The notes under the pieces: model-generated
What the model saw: only the letters and a program-made list of their open reading frames with translations
What the model was told of the DNA's origin: nothing
Database searches by the model: none
Translations under genes and position numbers: made by a program
Origin: CAVONV01 sp963697355
GTDB lineage: Bacteria; Acidobacteriota; Vicinamibacteria; Marinacidobacterales; DATDRI01
NCBI GenBank assembly: GCA_963697355.1
Contig: CAVONV010000007.1
Coordinates: 62,001 to 126,000 of the forward strand
Reading direction: 5' to 3'
Length of the DNA: 64,000 bases
Part shown: piece by piece, positions 45,371 through 55,274 of the stretch
Layout of the letters: each line of letters opens with the position of its first letter
Numbering within the stretch: the first letter of the stretch is position 1

Positions 45371-46912
45371 ATGAAGGGACGTGGTCATCTATTCAGCATC
45401 TTATTCCTTCTTGCCGTTGTTTCCATTGCCTGGAGTTGCGCACCTCCAGCGCAGCAAGAAGCAAAGCCCGTAAGAATTGGCGTCGCCAATTTTTCACACG
45501 AGACTTGCACATTTTGCCCGCGGCCTACCGGCATCGAAGAGTGGGAGTTCTACGGTCCACCCGAACGTGGCCAGGCTGTTCTCGACAGGGGCGGCTACAT
45601 TCAAGGATTCACCAAAGTCGCAAGTGAATTCGATGGGGTGGAGCTCGTGGGGCTCTTGTCCCCTAGAGGTGCCGTAGGAGGATCGTTCGGCAGTTGGATC
45701 ACCAAGGAGGCTTTCGACAAATACACAAATGGGATCGTCGAGGACATCAAACAGTACGGTCCGTTCGACGGAATCTACTTGGCCCTTCATGGGGCCATGG
45801 CGGTTACTGACGTTCCCAAGCCGGAAGCCGAGATCGCCCGAAGAGTGCGTGCAGCGGTCGGACCCGACGTCCCCATCGTGGGCACTTTCGATCCGCACGG
45901 CAACGAGGATCATGAGTTCCTAGAGGCGGCCGACGGCGCTTTCTGCGTGAAGAGGTACCCTCACTATGACTCGCGACTACAAGGCGAACGCGCCGCACGT
46001 TACATGGTTCGTATGATCAAGGGCGACTACAAACCGACGACCGCCACACGCAAACCGGGTGTCATCACGCCCAGCGTATACCAAGGAACGGGAGTCTCCC
46101 CCGCCAAAGACATCATGGAACGCGCAAGACGTTGGGAAAACCGCGAGATGGACGCCTATGTGTCCGTTTTCTTTGGATTCGCTTACGCCGATGTACCAGA
46201 CGCCGGCGCTACCATTGAGGTCATGACCAATAACGACCAGGAACTGGCCGACCGGATTGCAGATGACATGAACGAGTACATCTGGAGAGTGAGGAAGGAA
46301 TTTGCCGGCAGGGTACTGCCCAAGACCAAAGAGGGAGTCGCCCAAGCCATCGCCGCAGCGAAAGCCGGAAAGACGCCGGTGGTCATCGCCGACCACGCTG
46401 ACCGCAGCGGCAATTCCAGTTGGATTCTGGAAGAGCTCATCGCCCAGGGCGCGAGCAATTTCTGTATTACGACGATCTCCGACGAGAAAGCCCTCGACGA
46501 AATCGCCGGCGCTAAGGTAGGCGATACCGTCAAAGTCAATCTCGGCGGCTACCTGGACAAATATGCCGGAAATCCAGTTCCCATCGAGGGCAAGGTGGAG
46601 TTTCTGGGCAAGTATGGACGGTTTGATCAAACCGCGGTTCTTCTCTTCGGAGACAACAATCGAGTCATCATCACACCAACCTTGCACCAGGTAACGACGC
46701 CCGACATCTTCGAAGACCTCAACATCGATATTGATGAGCTCGACATCATAGCCCTGAAGTCACGTGTCCATTTCAGGAGAGGCTTCCACGAGACCGGCCT
46801 GGCGGGAGCCATCATTGAAGTCGATGCCCCCGGTTGGGGACCTGCGGATCTCACAGTGCTACCCTACGAGAACATCCCCAAAGACATGTATCCCGTCTAC
46901 ACGAAGGAGTAG
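45371..46912 (+). CDS. Lipoprotein M81 family metallopeptidase (MlrC-like)
   Basis: 513 residues. Lipobox AWSC puts the lipid-anchored Cys at residue 23, so this member is in the envelope; many MlrC relatives are cytosolic. M81 features: ANFSHETCTF, YLALHGAMAV, VGTFDPHGN (metal ligands), YPHYDS, and a C-terminal domain with HADRSGNSS and LHQVTTPDIF. MlrC acts on linearised microcystin peptides in sphingomonads; the substrate here is unknown. Confidence 0.9.
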   Translation: MKGRGHLFSILFLLAVVSIAWSCAPPAQQEAKPVRIGVANFSHETCTFCPRPTGIEEWEFYGPPERGQAVLDRGGYIQGFTKVASEFDGVELVGLLSPRGAVGGSFGSWITKEAFDKYTNGIVEDIKQYGPFDGIYLALHGAMAVTDVPKPEAEIARRVRAAVGPDVPIVGTFDPHGNEDHEFLEAADGAFCVKRYPHYDSRLQGERAARYMVRMIKGDYKPTTATRKPGVITPSVYQGTGVSPAKDIMERARRWENREMDAYVSVFFGFAYADVPDAGATIEVMTNNDQELADRIADDMNEYIWRVRKEFAGRVLPKTKEGVAQAIAAAKAGKTPVVIADHADRSGNSSWILEELIAQGASNFCITTISDEKALDEIAGAKVGDTVKVNLGGYLDKYAGNPVPIEGKVEFLGKYGRFDQTAVLLFGDNNRVIITPTLHQVTTPDIFEDLNIDIDELDIIALKSRVHFRRGFHETGLAGAIIEVDAPGWGPADLTVLPYENIPKDMYPVYTKE

Positions 46913-46990
46913 AGAAGAGAGAATAAAGTAGGAAGGAGGAGGGAGAAAGAAGAAGGATCCCTCCTTCCTACTTTCTCCTTTCTACTTTCT
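46913..46990. repeat. Purine/pyrimidine inverted repeat between convergent genes
   Basis: AAAGTAGGAAGGAGG (46925-46939) and CCTCCTTCCTACTTT (46960-46974) form a perfect 15-bp inverted repeat with a 20-nt loop, with further C/T-rich steps after it. The left half matches the reverse complement of 32385-32445. It sits between two convergent genes and may act as a terminator in both directions. Confidence 0.75.
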
Positions 46991-46991
46991 C

Positions 46992-47993
46992 TTAGAACTT
47001 GTAATACTTCGACGCTTCCTCCAGCGCCAAGACGTACTGCAGCCTGGTTAGGAGCTTGCCTTCGTCCTCGGTGTTCTTCAGTGCCAATCCCTTGATGTCA
47101 CCTACGGACTTGTAGCCTTCTCCATCGAGCCAAGAGGAAAGGTTGTCTCGAAGCTCCCTTACGTACTCGGGCCCGTTCTTGTAGAGCGCGGTGCAGACGT
47201 ATGTTGCTGTTGCACCCATCATCAGTGCTTTGACGATGCTCTCACTGTCGTGCACTCCCGTAGAAGCTCCAATGTCGCAGTTGAGATTCTTGGCGGCGAG
47301 CCCGATCCACCGCAGGGGGAGATAGAACTCCCCAGGGGAGCTTAGCTTCATCGCGGGGATCACCGTCTTCGTGTCCAAATCGACATCGACCGCATAGTAA
47401 CGGTTGAACAGCACCAACGCCTTGGCTCCCGCCGCGACGACATCCTCAATGACGCTCCACAAAGACGTGAAATAGAATCCGATTTTGACGGCTACAGGTA
47501 TGGAGATACTCGCACAAACCGTCTGAACGATTTCCGCGTATCGTGCTTCGATTTCTTTGGAATCTTCCCCGTTCCTTTGCGGAAAATGCGAAATGTTGAG
47601 CTCGAGCCCGCTCGCACCCGCTTCCTCGATTCGCCTCGCGTAAGGCACCCACCAATGGGGCGTCACGCAGTTGACGCTTGCAATAACAGGGATGGACACC
47701 TTTTTGCGGGCTTCTTCGATGAACTCGAGGTAAGGAAGAGGCCCCAAACGCATTCCAATATCGGCGCGGACATAATCAAGAGCCTCCGGATGCTCCGCCG
47801 TGGACAGATCCTTCTCGAGGTCTTCAGATTGAGCAAGAATGAGCTCTTCGAACATCGATTTGAGCACCACGGCCCCGGCCCCGGCCTCGGCCGAACGCTC
47901 GATGCCATGGATACTTCCAGTAATCCCGCTGCTCGAGACCACGATCGGATTATCAAGTTGTATGCCCATGTAGCTCGTCTTCAGATCAGCCAT
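46992..47993 (-). CDS. Dihydroorotate dehydrogenase-like flavoprotein
   Basis: TIM-barrel FMN protein, 333 residues. MGIQLDNPIVVSSSGITGS, GAVVLKSMFEE, PVIASVNC, ELNISHFPQ, VAVKIGFYF and IGASTGVHDSESIVKALMMG match the DHOD-like family related to PreA. It lacks pyr-operon neighbours, so it need not be in pyrimidine synthesis. It is convergent with the M81 gene. Confidence 0.87.
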   Translation of the reverse strand: MADLKTSYMGIQLDNPIVVSSSGITGSIHGIERSAEAGAGAVVLKSMFEELILAQSEDLEKDLSTAEHPEALDYVRADIGMRLGPLPYLEFIEEARKKVSIPVIASVNCVTPHWWVPYARRIEEAGASGLELNISHFPQRNGEDSKEIEARYAEIVQTVCASISIPVAVKIGFYFTSLWSVIEDVVAAGAKALVLFNRYYAVDVDLDTKTVIPAMKLSSPGEFYLPLRWIGLAAKNLNCDIGASTGVHDSESIVKALMMGATATYVCTALYKNGPEYVRELRDNLSSWLDGEGYKSVGDIKGLALKNTEDEGKLLTRLQYVLALEEASKYYKF

Positions 47994-48265
47994 CTTCTCT
48001 CACCTTTCACTATCGTGCTGCCAACGTACTCAACCACAATCGACGGTCGAGCCTCATATCGTATAGCTAAACCTGGGCGCTCGTCGAATGGGTTGAGCCG
48101 GCCCCACTTCTCCGACGCCATTCAGTCAATGGAAGTCCCGCACGTTTTGGCGTGTCTCAAATCTCTCCAACTTCATCTTTTACGTCAAACATCCATTTGC
48201 ACGAGCGCAGCAGAGCCCACTCGTCAAGTAGGTATGTTATGGTGCGCTTCCAAGGAGAAATGCTC

Positions 48266-49963
48266 ATGGCTTATGGGAGAGTATTCATTGTTCTTCTAGT
48301 AGTCTTGGTCGTAGGGTGTCAGGTTGAAGAAGCTCCGGTCCCGGTTCCGAATACGTTTGAGAACGGTGTTGTGGTCAGTACGCATGAATTGGCGTCGGAG
48401 GTGGGGGCAGAGATTCTGCGCAAAGGCGGCAATGCGGTGGATGCTGCCGTCGCTGTGGCCTACGCCCTTGCTGTGGTTTATCCCCGGGCGGGGAATATCG
48501 GGGGCGGTGGGTTCATGGTGATACGAACCCCCGACGGGCGGGCTACGGCTATCGACTACCGTGAGCTGGCGCCTGGCAAAGCTCACCGGGATATGTACCT
48601 TGATGAAAATGGAGCGGTTGTCCAGGAGTGGATCCGCTATGGCGCGTTGGCTGTAGGTGTGCCGGGGACCGTGGCGGGGACACTCTATGCGCTCGAAAAG
48701 TATGGCACCTTGAGTCGGGAGGAGGTGATTCAGCCGGCGGTGGAGATCGCTGAGAACGGATGGGCCCTCAAGGCGCCAATGGGCGGTGAGGAGTTCAAGC
48801 GCTTCGCATCTTCGAACGCCGTTTTTAATAAGCCGGACGGCAGTCCGTACGAGATAGGTGAAGTTTTCGTACAAAAGGACCTTGCAGAGACACTCCGTTT
48901 GATCATTGCCGAGGGGCGGGATGGATTCTATGAAGGTCGGGTTGCCGAACAAATCGTCGCGACCATGGAGAAATACGGCGGTCTCATAACACTCGATGAT
49001 CTCAAGGGGTATGAACCGACCGAACGGGAGCCGATTACGGGGACTTATCGAGGCTACGGCATCGTATCCATGCCACCTCCCAGCTCGGGTGGTATCTCAT
49101 TGGTTGCGCTTTTGAACATTTTGGAACGCTACGACATCGCCAAGCTTGGTTGGAATACGGCAGAGACGGTGCATCTCATGGTGGAGGCGGAACGGCGGGT
49201 GTTTGCCGAGCGAAGCCAATACATCGCCGACCCGGAGTTCTTCGACGTTCCGGTCGAGGTCTTGACTTCTAAGGTCTATGCGGACTCTCGGGCTGAGGAG
49301 ATCGATCCGGAACGGGCTACATCCAGTGATCAGGTGCGACCCATCGATTTGGCGGACTTTCAGGGTGAGTCATCGGAGACGACGCATTATTCCGTGATGG
49401 ATAAGGACAACATGGCGGTTGCCGTGACCACAACTATCGATGACAGCTACGGAAGCTACCTCGTTGTTGAAGGTGCAGGATTCTTGTTGAACAACGAAAT
49501 GGCGGATTTCAGTGCCAAGGTAGGCGCACCGACCCACGAGGGATTGGTCTACGGGACCGCCAACCGTATCGAGCCGCACAAGAGAATGTTGAGCTCCATG
49601 ACGCCCACGATTGTCTTCAAGGACGGCAAGAATTTCATGGTGATCGGATCGCCGGGGGGACCCACCATCATCACGACCACGCTTCAGTGCATCATGAACG
49701 TCATCGATCACGGTATGACGGTCGGAGAAGCGATCAGCGCGGGGCGTTTTCATCATCAGTGGATTCCGGACGTCATTGAGTATGAGGCCGAACGGGGTGC
49801 TTTTTCGGAGGAAACGATCACGACCCTCGAAGCCATGGGACACCGGCTCCGCCCGCGGAATATCGGCAATGCCCAAGGGATTGTGGTCGATCCGGAGACC
49901 GGTCTTCGGATGGGTGGGCCCGACCCTCGACGCGAGCCTCCGAGCCATGCGGCCGGACACTAA
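48266..49963 (+). CDS. ggt: Lipoprotein gamma-glutamyltransferase (Ntn hydrolase)
   Basis: Transfers or hydrolyses the gamma-glutamyl group of glutathione. 565 residues from the ATG at 48266, 8 bases after AAGGAG. Lipobox VVGC gives lipidated Cys 18. Motifs: GGNAVDAAVAVAYALAVV, GNIGGGGFMVIR, YRELAP, the autoprocessing site ETTHYSVMDKDNMAV (catalytic Thr at the start of the small subunit), and SSMTPTIVF, GSPGGPTIITT. The length and the intact Thr indicate an active enzyme. Confidence 0.94.
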   Translation: MAYGRVFIVLLVVLVVGCQVEEAPVPVPNTFENGVVVSTHELASEVGAEILRKGGNAVDAAVAVAYALAVVYPRAGNIGGGGFMVIRTPDGRATAIDYRELAPGKAHRDMYLDENGAVVQEWIRYGALAVGVPGTVAGTLYALEKYGTLSREEVIQPAVEIAENGWALKAPMGGEEFKRFASSNAVFNKPDGSPYEIGEVFVQKDLAETLRLIIAEGRDGFYEGRVAEQIVATMEKYGGLITLDDLKGYEPTEREPITGTYRGYGIVSMPPPSSGGISLVALLNILERYDIAKLGWNTAETVHLMVEAERRVFAERSQYIADPEFFDVPVEVLTSKVYADSRAEEIDPERATSSDQVRPIDLADFQGESSETTHYSVMDKDNMAVAVTTTIDDSYGSYLVVEGAGFLLNNEMADFSAKVGAPTHEGLVYGTANRIEPHKRMLSSMTPTIVFKDGKNFMVIGSPGGPTIITTTLQCIMNVIDHGMTVGEAISAGRFHHQWIPDVIEYEAERGAFSEETITTLEAMGHRLRPRNIGNAQGIVVDPETGLRMGGPDPRREPPSHAAGH

Positions 49964-50074
49964 CGGCGTAGGGACAGGAAAATACGTTGTTTGACGTCAA
50001 AATTCGATATTGATAAAGATACCCGCTTCAGGATCGCCAGCTCGGGCTCGTCCAAGGAGCAGGAGGGATATTCA

Positions 50075-52033
50075 ATGAGCACTAAGAAATCCGTCATTCT
50101 ATTCGTATGTGCCTTTCTTCTTTCATCGCTTCCCGTCTTCGGGCAAGACGACGTCATGACTCCGGAGAAGATCGTTCGAATGAAGCAGATCTCGGATCCT
50201 CAATGGTCTCCGGATGGAAAGAAAGTCGCCTATGTCCTGACGTCACACGATGAGGAGAAGCACGCTCTGACCCCGGATATTTATGTCGTGGATTCAAATA
50301 CGGGCGAGTCGGTGCAGCTGACCTACCATCCCGACAATGATTCCAATCCTCGCTGGTCCCCGAACGGAAAGACGTTGGCTTTCCTCTCCACGCGGGAAGA
50401 CAAACAACAGATATGGCTCATCCAACTCGCGGGAGGTGAAGCCAGACAACTCACCGACATCGAGGGTGGGATGGCCGGCGATATCGACTGGTCTCCCGAC
50501 GGCAAGAGGATCGCGTTTCTCACCGCGCGGGAGCTGACCGAGGACGAGGAGGAGGCCAAGGAAGAGAAGCGGGACGAGATCGTGGTCGATGAGACGACGC
50601 GTTTGAACCAGCTCGCGGTCGTCCAACTCGATACGGGCGATGTCGAGCGGTTGACGGACGGCAAGAGCGACGTGGTCAATCCGTCCTGGTCTCCGGATGG
50701 CCGAAAGATCGCTTTCGTCACGCGTCCGAGCAAAGACGTCGATGACTACTTTTACTCGAAAATCTATGTGATCGATTCCGGTGGTGGGACTCCCAAGCGT
50801 TTGACCGACTCCGACGCGCTCAGAGAGAGCTCACCCCGTTGGTCTCCCAACGGGGAGCTCATCGCCTTCTCGGGGCATCCAGGGTATGACTTATGGGCAG
50901 ATCCGAGCGATGTTTACGTCGTTCCCGCCGAGGGAGGAACTGCCACGAATCTCACGTCGGAGTTGGATCGCGCAGAGTCCGTCGTGAGTTGGTCCGGCGA
51001 CAGCCGGAAAATCCTATTCGGTTTCGGGGAGAAGACGTACAGCCAGTTGGGCATCATGGATGTCGAGAGAAAGGCACTCGATCGGCTGATCCCAAACGGA
51101 AAATTCCTTTCCGGAGTCAGCGCCACGAGGGATCTCGATCAGTTAGCGGTCGTCATGTCCGATCCGCTCAACCCCCGGGACCTCTGGATCGGCGACATCC
51201 GTCTCGAAAGTCCCCGCCGCCTCGTTCAGTCCAATCCTGATGTCTCGAAGCTCCGGCTCGGTCGAACGGAAGTGATCCGGTGGAAGTCTTTCGATGGAAT
51301 GGAAATAGAGGGACTGCTCGTTTTCCCGGTCGATTATCAGGAAGGGCAGAAGGTGCCTCTCATCGTCGAGCCGCACGGCGGCCCTCAGGGCGTGCGCACG
51401 GTGGCCTTCAATCCAGCCTGGCAGATGTTCGCCGGCGCCGGCTACGGTGTTCTCGTTCCTAATTTCAGGGGCAGCGGAAGCTATGGACGGGAGTTCGTCC
51501 GGGCGAATATCGGCGATTGGGGCGGAGGTGACTACAAAGACATCATGGCCGGTGTGGACCATGTGATCCAAAAAGGCATCGCCGATGAAGCCAAACTCGG
51601 TGTCGAGGGCTGGAGCTACGGTGGCTTCATGACCAATTGGATCATCACCCATACGGACCGATTCAAAGCCGCGGTCAGCGGCGCGGGTTTGAGCAACCTG
51701 GAGAGCTTCTACGGCACGACGGATATCCAGGGTTTCATGGAGTACTACCACAAGGGTTTTCCCTGGGTGAGTAGGGACATCTATCGCCGCTCATCGCCGT
51801 TGGCCAGCGATTTCAAGGTGAGTACGCCGACCTTGATACTGCACGGGGAGGAAGACCGCCGGGTCGCGATTTCTCAAAGCGAGGAGCTCTATCACTATTT
51901 GAAAAAGGCTGGTGTGACGGTGCGATTCGTCCGTTACCCGAGAGAACCGCACGGATTGAGGGAGCCCAACCATCAGTTGGATCGCTACACCAGGATGTTG
52001 GGCTGGTTCAACAAACATATCTTGGGACGTTGA
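50075..52033 (+). CDS. Exported S9 family peptidase (acylaminoacyl/dipeptidyl type)
   Basis: 652 residues. The ATG at 50075 follows AGGAGGG and gives a signal peptide ending VFGQ. Residues ~40-390 are a beta-propeller built of WSPDGKKVAYV-type repeats (TolB-like). The C-terminal alpha/beta hydrolase has the nucleophile in EGWSYGGFMTNW, Asp in LHGEEDRRV and His in PREPHGL, so the triad is complete. With the M20, GGT and M81 genes it suggests active extracytoplasmic peptide breakdown. Confidence 0.94.
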   Translation: MSTKKSVILFVCAFLLSSLPVFGQDDVMTPEKIVRMKQISDPQWSPDGKKVAYVLTSHDEEKHALTPDIYVVDSNTGESVQLTYHPDNDSNPRWSPNGKTLAFLSTREDKQQIWLIQLAGGEARQLTDIEGGMAGDIDWSPDGKRIAFLTARELTEDEEEAKEEKRDEIVVDETTRLNQLAVVQLDTGDVERLTDGKSDVVNPSWSPDGRKIAFVTRPSKDVDDYFYSKIYVIDSGGGTPKRLTDSDALRESSPRWSPNGELIAFSGHPGYDLWADPSDVYVVPAEGGTATNLTSELDRAESVVSWSGDSRKILFGFGEKTYSQLGIMDVERKALDRLIPNGKFLSGVSATRDLDQLAVVMSDPLNPRDLWIGDIRLESPRRLVQSNPDVSKLRLGRTEVIRWKSFDGMEIEGLLVFPVDYQEGQKVPLIVEPHGGPQGVRTVAFNPAWQMFAGAGYGVLVPNFRGSGSYGREFVRANIGDWGGGDYKDIMAGVDHVIQKGIADEAKLGVEGWSYGGFMTNWIITHTDRFKAAVSGAGLSNLESFYGTTDIQGFMEYYHKGFPWVSRDIYRRSSPLASDFKVSTPTLILHGEEDRRVAISQSEELYHYLKKAGVTVRFVRYPREPHGLREPNHQLDRYTRMLGWFNKHILGR

Positions 52034-52302
52034 GTCATGAATTGGAGAGACGACACAACGTCGCGCAATCTCATACCCGGGTGATTCGGCGCTCTTTTCT
52101 TGAATCCGGCCATGGTCTATCTCTCCGTGGCATGCCTCGTTGATCAACATCGACTACCAGAAGGCTGAAGTGGCACCGCGTGTTCTTTCAGACGTTCGTT
52201 TAACCCGCACGCCTTGCTATACACACATTCATACATTTACAACAAGTGCCGAACGAACCGACCGGCACACTCGACTATGACCGAGGAAGAAGATTGAAAA
52301 AC

Positions 52303-53028
52303 CTAGATAGGCTCGAATGTGGCGAGCACTCGCGTATAGTAAAGACTCGTCAGGGACTCGAAACCGGAATCGGAGCCCACGAGCAACCAGACTCGTCCGT
52401 CCGAATCAAACGTGACTTCGATGGTTTCCGTACCGTAAAGCTGCTTCAACTCCCACTGCGCGGCTCCGCCGCCGCCGTCACAAGACTGTGAGTTGGCAAT
52501 ATCGCCCAGGACGACCGCATTCACACCGCTGGTGGACTGGTTCCCTTTATCGATGTTCATGAGATAAAAACCGTTCACGAGAACAGACTCCGGTTCGATG
52601 TCGGTAGCACCCGCCTTGATCCAGACACTTTCACCCGGAGAGCCGCCGACACCGACGCAGCCGCTCGGCACATTGGTCGCGAACTCCACCTCGAAACTCG
52701 CTCGATATCTCGTACCTGGCGAAAGGCCAACGATCTGCCCCTTCCAGTACATGAACAGGTCATCGCTCCGGTTGATGCCGGAGATGAAGAGAGCCCGTTG
52801 CGACGTGTCGAGAGGTGCCGGGAGCGTACGGTAGTCCGACTGGAGGTGGTAAATCGCTTCGTCCGCTGCAGGATAGTCAGAAAAACCTGCTGTCCATCCG
52901 TGCTGGCCTGTTGAAAAATCAACACGAGCGGTCAGCGGCTCGGATGGATCGATGGGATCCTCCGAGCAACTCATAAGAAGTCCCAGAGCGAGAAGTACGA
53001 TCAAAGGTACGGCACGGTCCGTATGCAT
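52303..53028 (-). CDS. Lipoprotein of unknown function, beta-rich
   Basis: About 241 residues from the ATG at 53028 (GGAG 7 bases before); a further ATG at 53040 is possible. Signal ends LLMSC (lipobox). The mature part starts with DPSEPLTARVDFSTGQHGWTAGF and contains strand-like segments (YRASFEVEFATNVPSG, IEVTFDSDGRVWLLVGSDSG), like a carbohydrate-binding-type sandwich. No enzyme motif recognised. Confidence 0.7.
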   Translation of the reverse strand: MHTDRAVPLIVLLALGLLMSCSEDPIDPSEPLTARVDFSTGQHGWTAGFSDYPAADEAIYHLQSDYRTLPAPLDTSQRALFISGINRSDDLFMYWKGQIVGLSPGTRYRASFEVEFATNVPSGCVGVGGSPGESVWIKAGATDIEPESVLVNGFYLMNIDKGNQSTSGVNAVVLGDIANSQSCDGGGGAAQWELKQLYGTETIEVTFDSDGRVWLLVGSDSGFESLTSLYYTRVLATFEPI

Positions 53029-53075
53029 TAGATTCTCCATTGGTTCCTCGAAGCCTCTGCGAGGGCGTTTCGCAC

Positions 53076-53285
53076 ATGCCAGACATTCACTATACTTCAT
53101 CCGTGAACCAGCACGGGACCATCCAACCCGCCGAGTCTCCCATCACTTCTGTAGCCAATGTCTCGCATTGGGTCAAATTGCTGCGTTTCGGTCGGCGCGA
53201 TATCCTGATCGCGATGGTTCTTTTTGCTCTCTCCTCGATTTTGGTCCGGCGCTTTTTAGGGCAGCACCATCCCTCGGAGCGTTGA
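53076..53285 (+). CDS. Possible small single-pass membrane protein
   Basis: 69 residues from the ATG at 53076, with one probable membrane helix (DILIAMVLFALSSILVRRFL) near the C-terminus. It starts inside the divergent promoter region of the lipoprotein gene. No homology recognised and no strong ribosome-binding site, so it may be spurious. Confidence 0.3.
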   Translation: MPDIHYTSSVNQHGTIQPAESPITSVANVSHWVKLLRFGRRDILIAMVLFALSSILVRRFLGQHHPSER

Positions 53286-53501
53286 CGGCTCTTCGGATCC
53301 AAACGAGTCCTGCTGCAAATGGTCACCTCCGCGGACAGCCAGTCCCTTGGATAGGACAGGAAATCTCATCAGGCTTGGTCAAGCTGGCAGTTAAACCTCA
53401 AATTTAAAAAGAGTTACTGGAATGAGGCCCATGGCACGAAATCTGCTTTTCCGAATAGGGGTACAAAACGCACGCATGTGCTAGTCAACACGGAGGTTGA
53501 A

Positions 53502-54221
53502 TTGAAACAACTCGAATGGTCACTCTTGGGTCGCATCTATTGCATATCCATTGTCGTTATCATGGCGACGGCCAATCCCCTCTTCGCGGAGGAACGGGAT
53601 ACACAGACACTGGTCGGCGGTAACGTGGACAGCGGTTTCTTTGTCGCGCCAGATTTCAAGTTCACCGAGGTGGACGGAAAGTTCGCCAATTTGGCCGGCG
53701 TCTACGGTGGCTGGCTCATCAACCGCAAGCTCCTCTTGGGCGGCGGCGGCTACTTTCTGACAAACCGTTCCGATGATTTCAAAATGACTTACGGCGGCTT
53801 CGTTGCCGAGTATTTCTTCCGTTCGGACGAACTCGTCAATTTTTCGGTCAAGGGGCTCGTTGGAGGTGGAACGGCCACCGTTTCCGGCTTCCGTGGCCGA
53901 ATAGATGACCTCGATGACCTCTTCGACGAGCTTCCTTCTGAGATTCCCGATAGTTTTCGATACCGCGGCCGCGGTATCAACTTCCCGTCTATCCCAGGAT
54001 TTCCCGGTTTCCCCAACTTTCCGGAGTTTCCGTTCCCCGTCTTCGATGATGTCAACGAGAGCTTTTTCGTCGCCGAGCCTGAGTTCAACCTCAACCTCAA
54101 CATTACGGAGAAACTCCGAATCGGATTCGGCGGCGGCTACCGCTTCATAGCAGGAGCCGGCCGCACCGGTGACCGGCTCGATGGATTCACCGCTAACGCC
54201 GCACTCAAGATAGCTTTCTAG
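53502..54221 (+). CDS. Exported outer-membrane beta-barrel-like protein with Phe-Pro-rich insert
   Basis: About 239 residues. TTG start at 53502, 5 bases after GGAGG. Signal peptide to about residue 30 (ANPLFAEE). The mature part alternates polar and aromatic residues (VYGGWLINRKLLLGGGGYFL, MTYGGFVAEYFF, FSVKGLVGGGTATV) and ends with a terminal aromatic (ANAALKIAF), which fits an outer-membrane barrel. Residues ~150-175 repeat Phe-Pro (IPGFPGFPNFPEFPFPVF), possibly a surface loop. No named family. Confidence 0.7.
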   Translation: MKQLEWSLLGRIYCISIVVIMATANPLFAEERDTQTLVGGNVDSGFFVAPDFKFTEVDGKFANLAGVYGGWLINRKLLLGGGGYFLTNRSDDFKMTYGGFVAEYFFRSDELVNFSVKGLVGGGTATVSGFRGRIDDLDDLFDELPSEIPDSFRYRGRGINFPSIPGFPGFPNFPEFPFPVFDDVNESFFVAEPEFNLNLNITEKLRIGFGGGYRFIAGAGRTGDRLDGFTANAALKIAF

Positions 54222-55274
54222 TCACAGGTACATGCAAGATCAGTATGGGATGCTCGCCTCCCACAGGAGGTGGGAATCCCGTAGGTTGTAGGTAGGACAC
54301 ATTAAATCTGATTTGAAGGTAAGAATAGAGGGCCAATGCGCGAACAGTCCGAACACCGGCGGGAAGGTCAGCACGAATCCTAGAACGATGAGCACCAGTG
54401 CCACCCTTCGTGCTTCGCTAAAAAGGATATTCCCTTCCGGGCACACGTCCAATACTGTTGCCTTGGCCACTGTCGTTGACCATTACTACTACGGCTCCAG
54501 AAACAAGGAAAACACTTCAGTCACCCGGGCCGACGCATCTACCGTAAGAACGCCGAGACGTACCCGTGTGAGGAAATCCAGCCGCATGAAGCCGCTGAGA
54601 AAAGAGTGGGTAAACACCCGCTGATTCTCATGGGAAAACCAACGCGGTTCTGATCACCGACAGGTCGTAGAGACTTGTCGCATACTCGTTTCACCCAACG
54701 ATGAATGGAGCATCTTAGAGGCGTGATCACCGACCCAACCCGGTGGTCACGTACCATCGACCGGTGCTCAACAAGCCGACGACAGGTGCGTTCCTGTTTT
54801 TTCCTCATTGAAGTAGAGAATATTCTTTACTCCTAATCGAGTCCTGATATAATCACGCAGCGGAGCAGGAGCCCCAACCTGGGATTGCGAACCGCCGTCA
54901 TGTCGGCTCTCACCCCCTCCCACCCCGCTAGCAGGTTGTCAATGCAACCTCGAGGCCAAGTGTGTCTTGGACCAGTAAACCACTGGGGCAAAGAAACTTA
55001 CAGGTCGTTCAGAGCAATCTACTCCTCGAATCACTGTTAGGAAAATCCCACAGAGCGACGGCTTTGCTGTCAGCTTTCTTCTACATTTAGTGCGCCGTTT
55101 CACCATTGCGGTTGCGAACAAAGACAGCCGAGACGCCCAGATGGCAAGGCGCGAGGAGTGAGCAATATCTAACGAATGCGATTGTAATTGTGAATCGGGG
55201 TACCTAGGTGCGGCTCATGTGTCGAACCTGCTCGTGACGCCGCAGCATCGCGATGAAGTCTTGCTGGAAAAAAA
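54222..55274. other. One-kilobase region without a convincing gene
   Basis: The only open frames (54240-54470, 54313-54624, 54539-54808, 54939-55121) are short, low in recognisable motifs and lack good ribosome-binding sites. Base composition is a little more AT-rich in places. No tRNA, repeat or transposon end was recognised. It may be decayed coding sequence. Confidence 0.5.

Noticed and set aside
54313..54808. Short open frames in the gene-poor region
   Set aside because: Overlapping frames on both strands, no ribosome-binding sites and no motifs.
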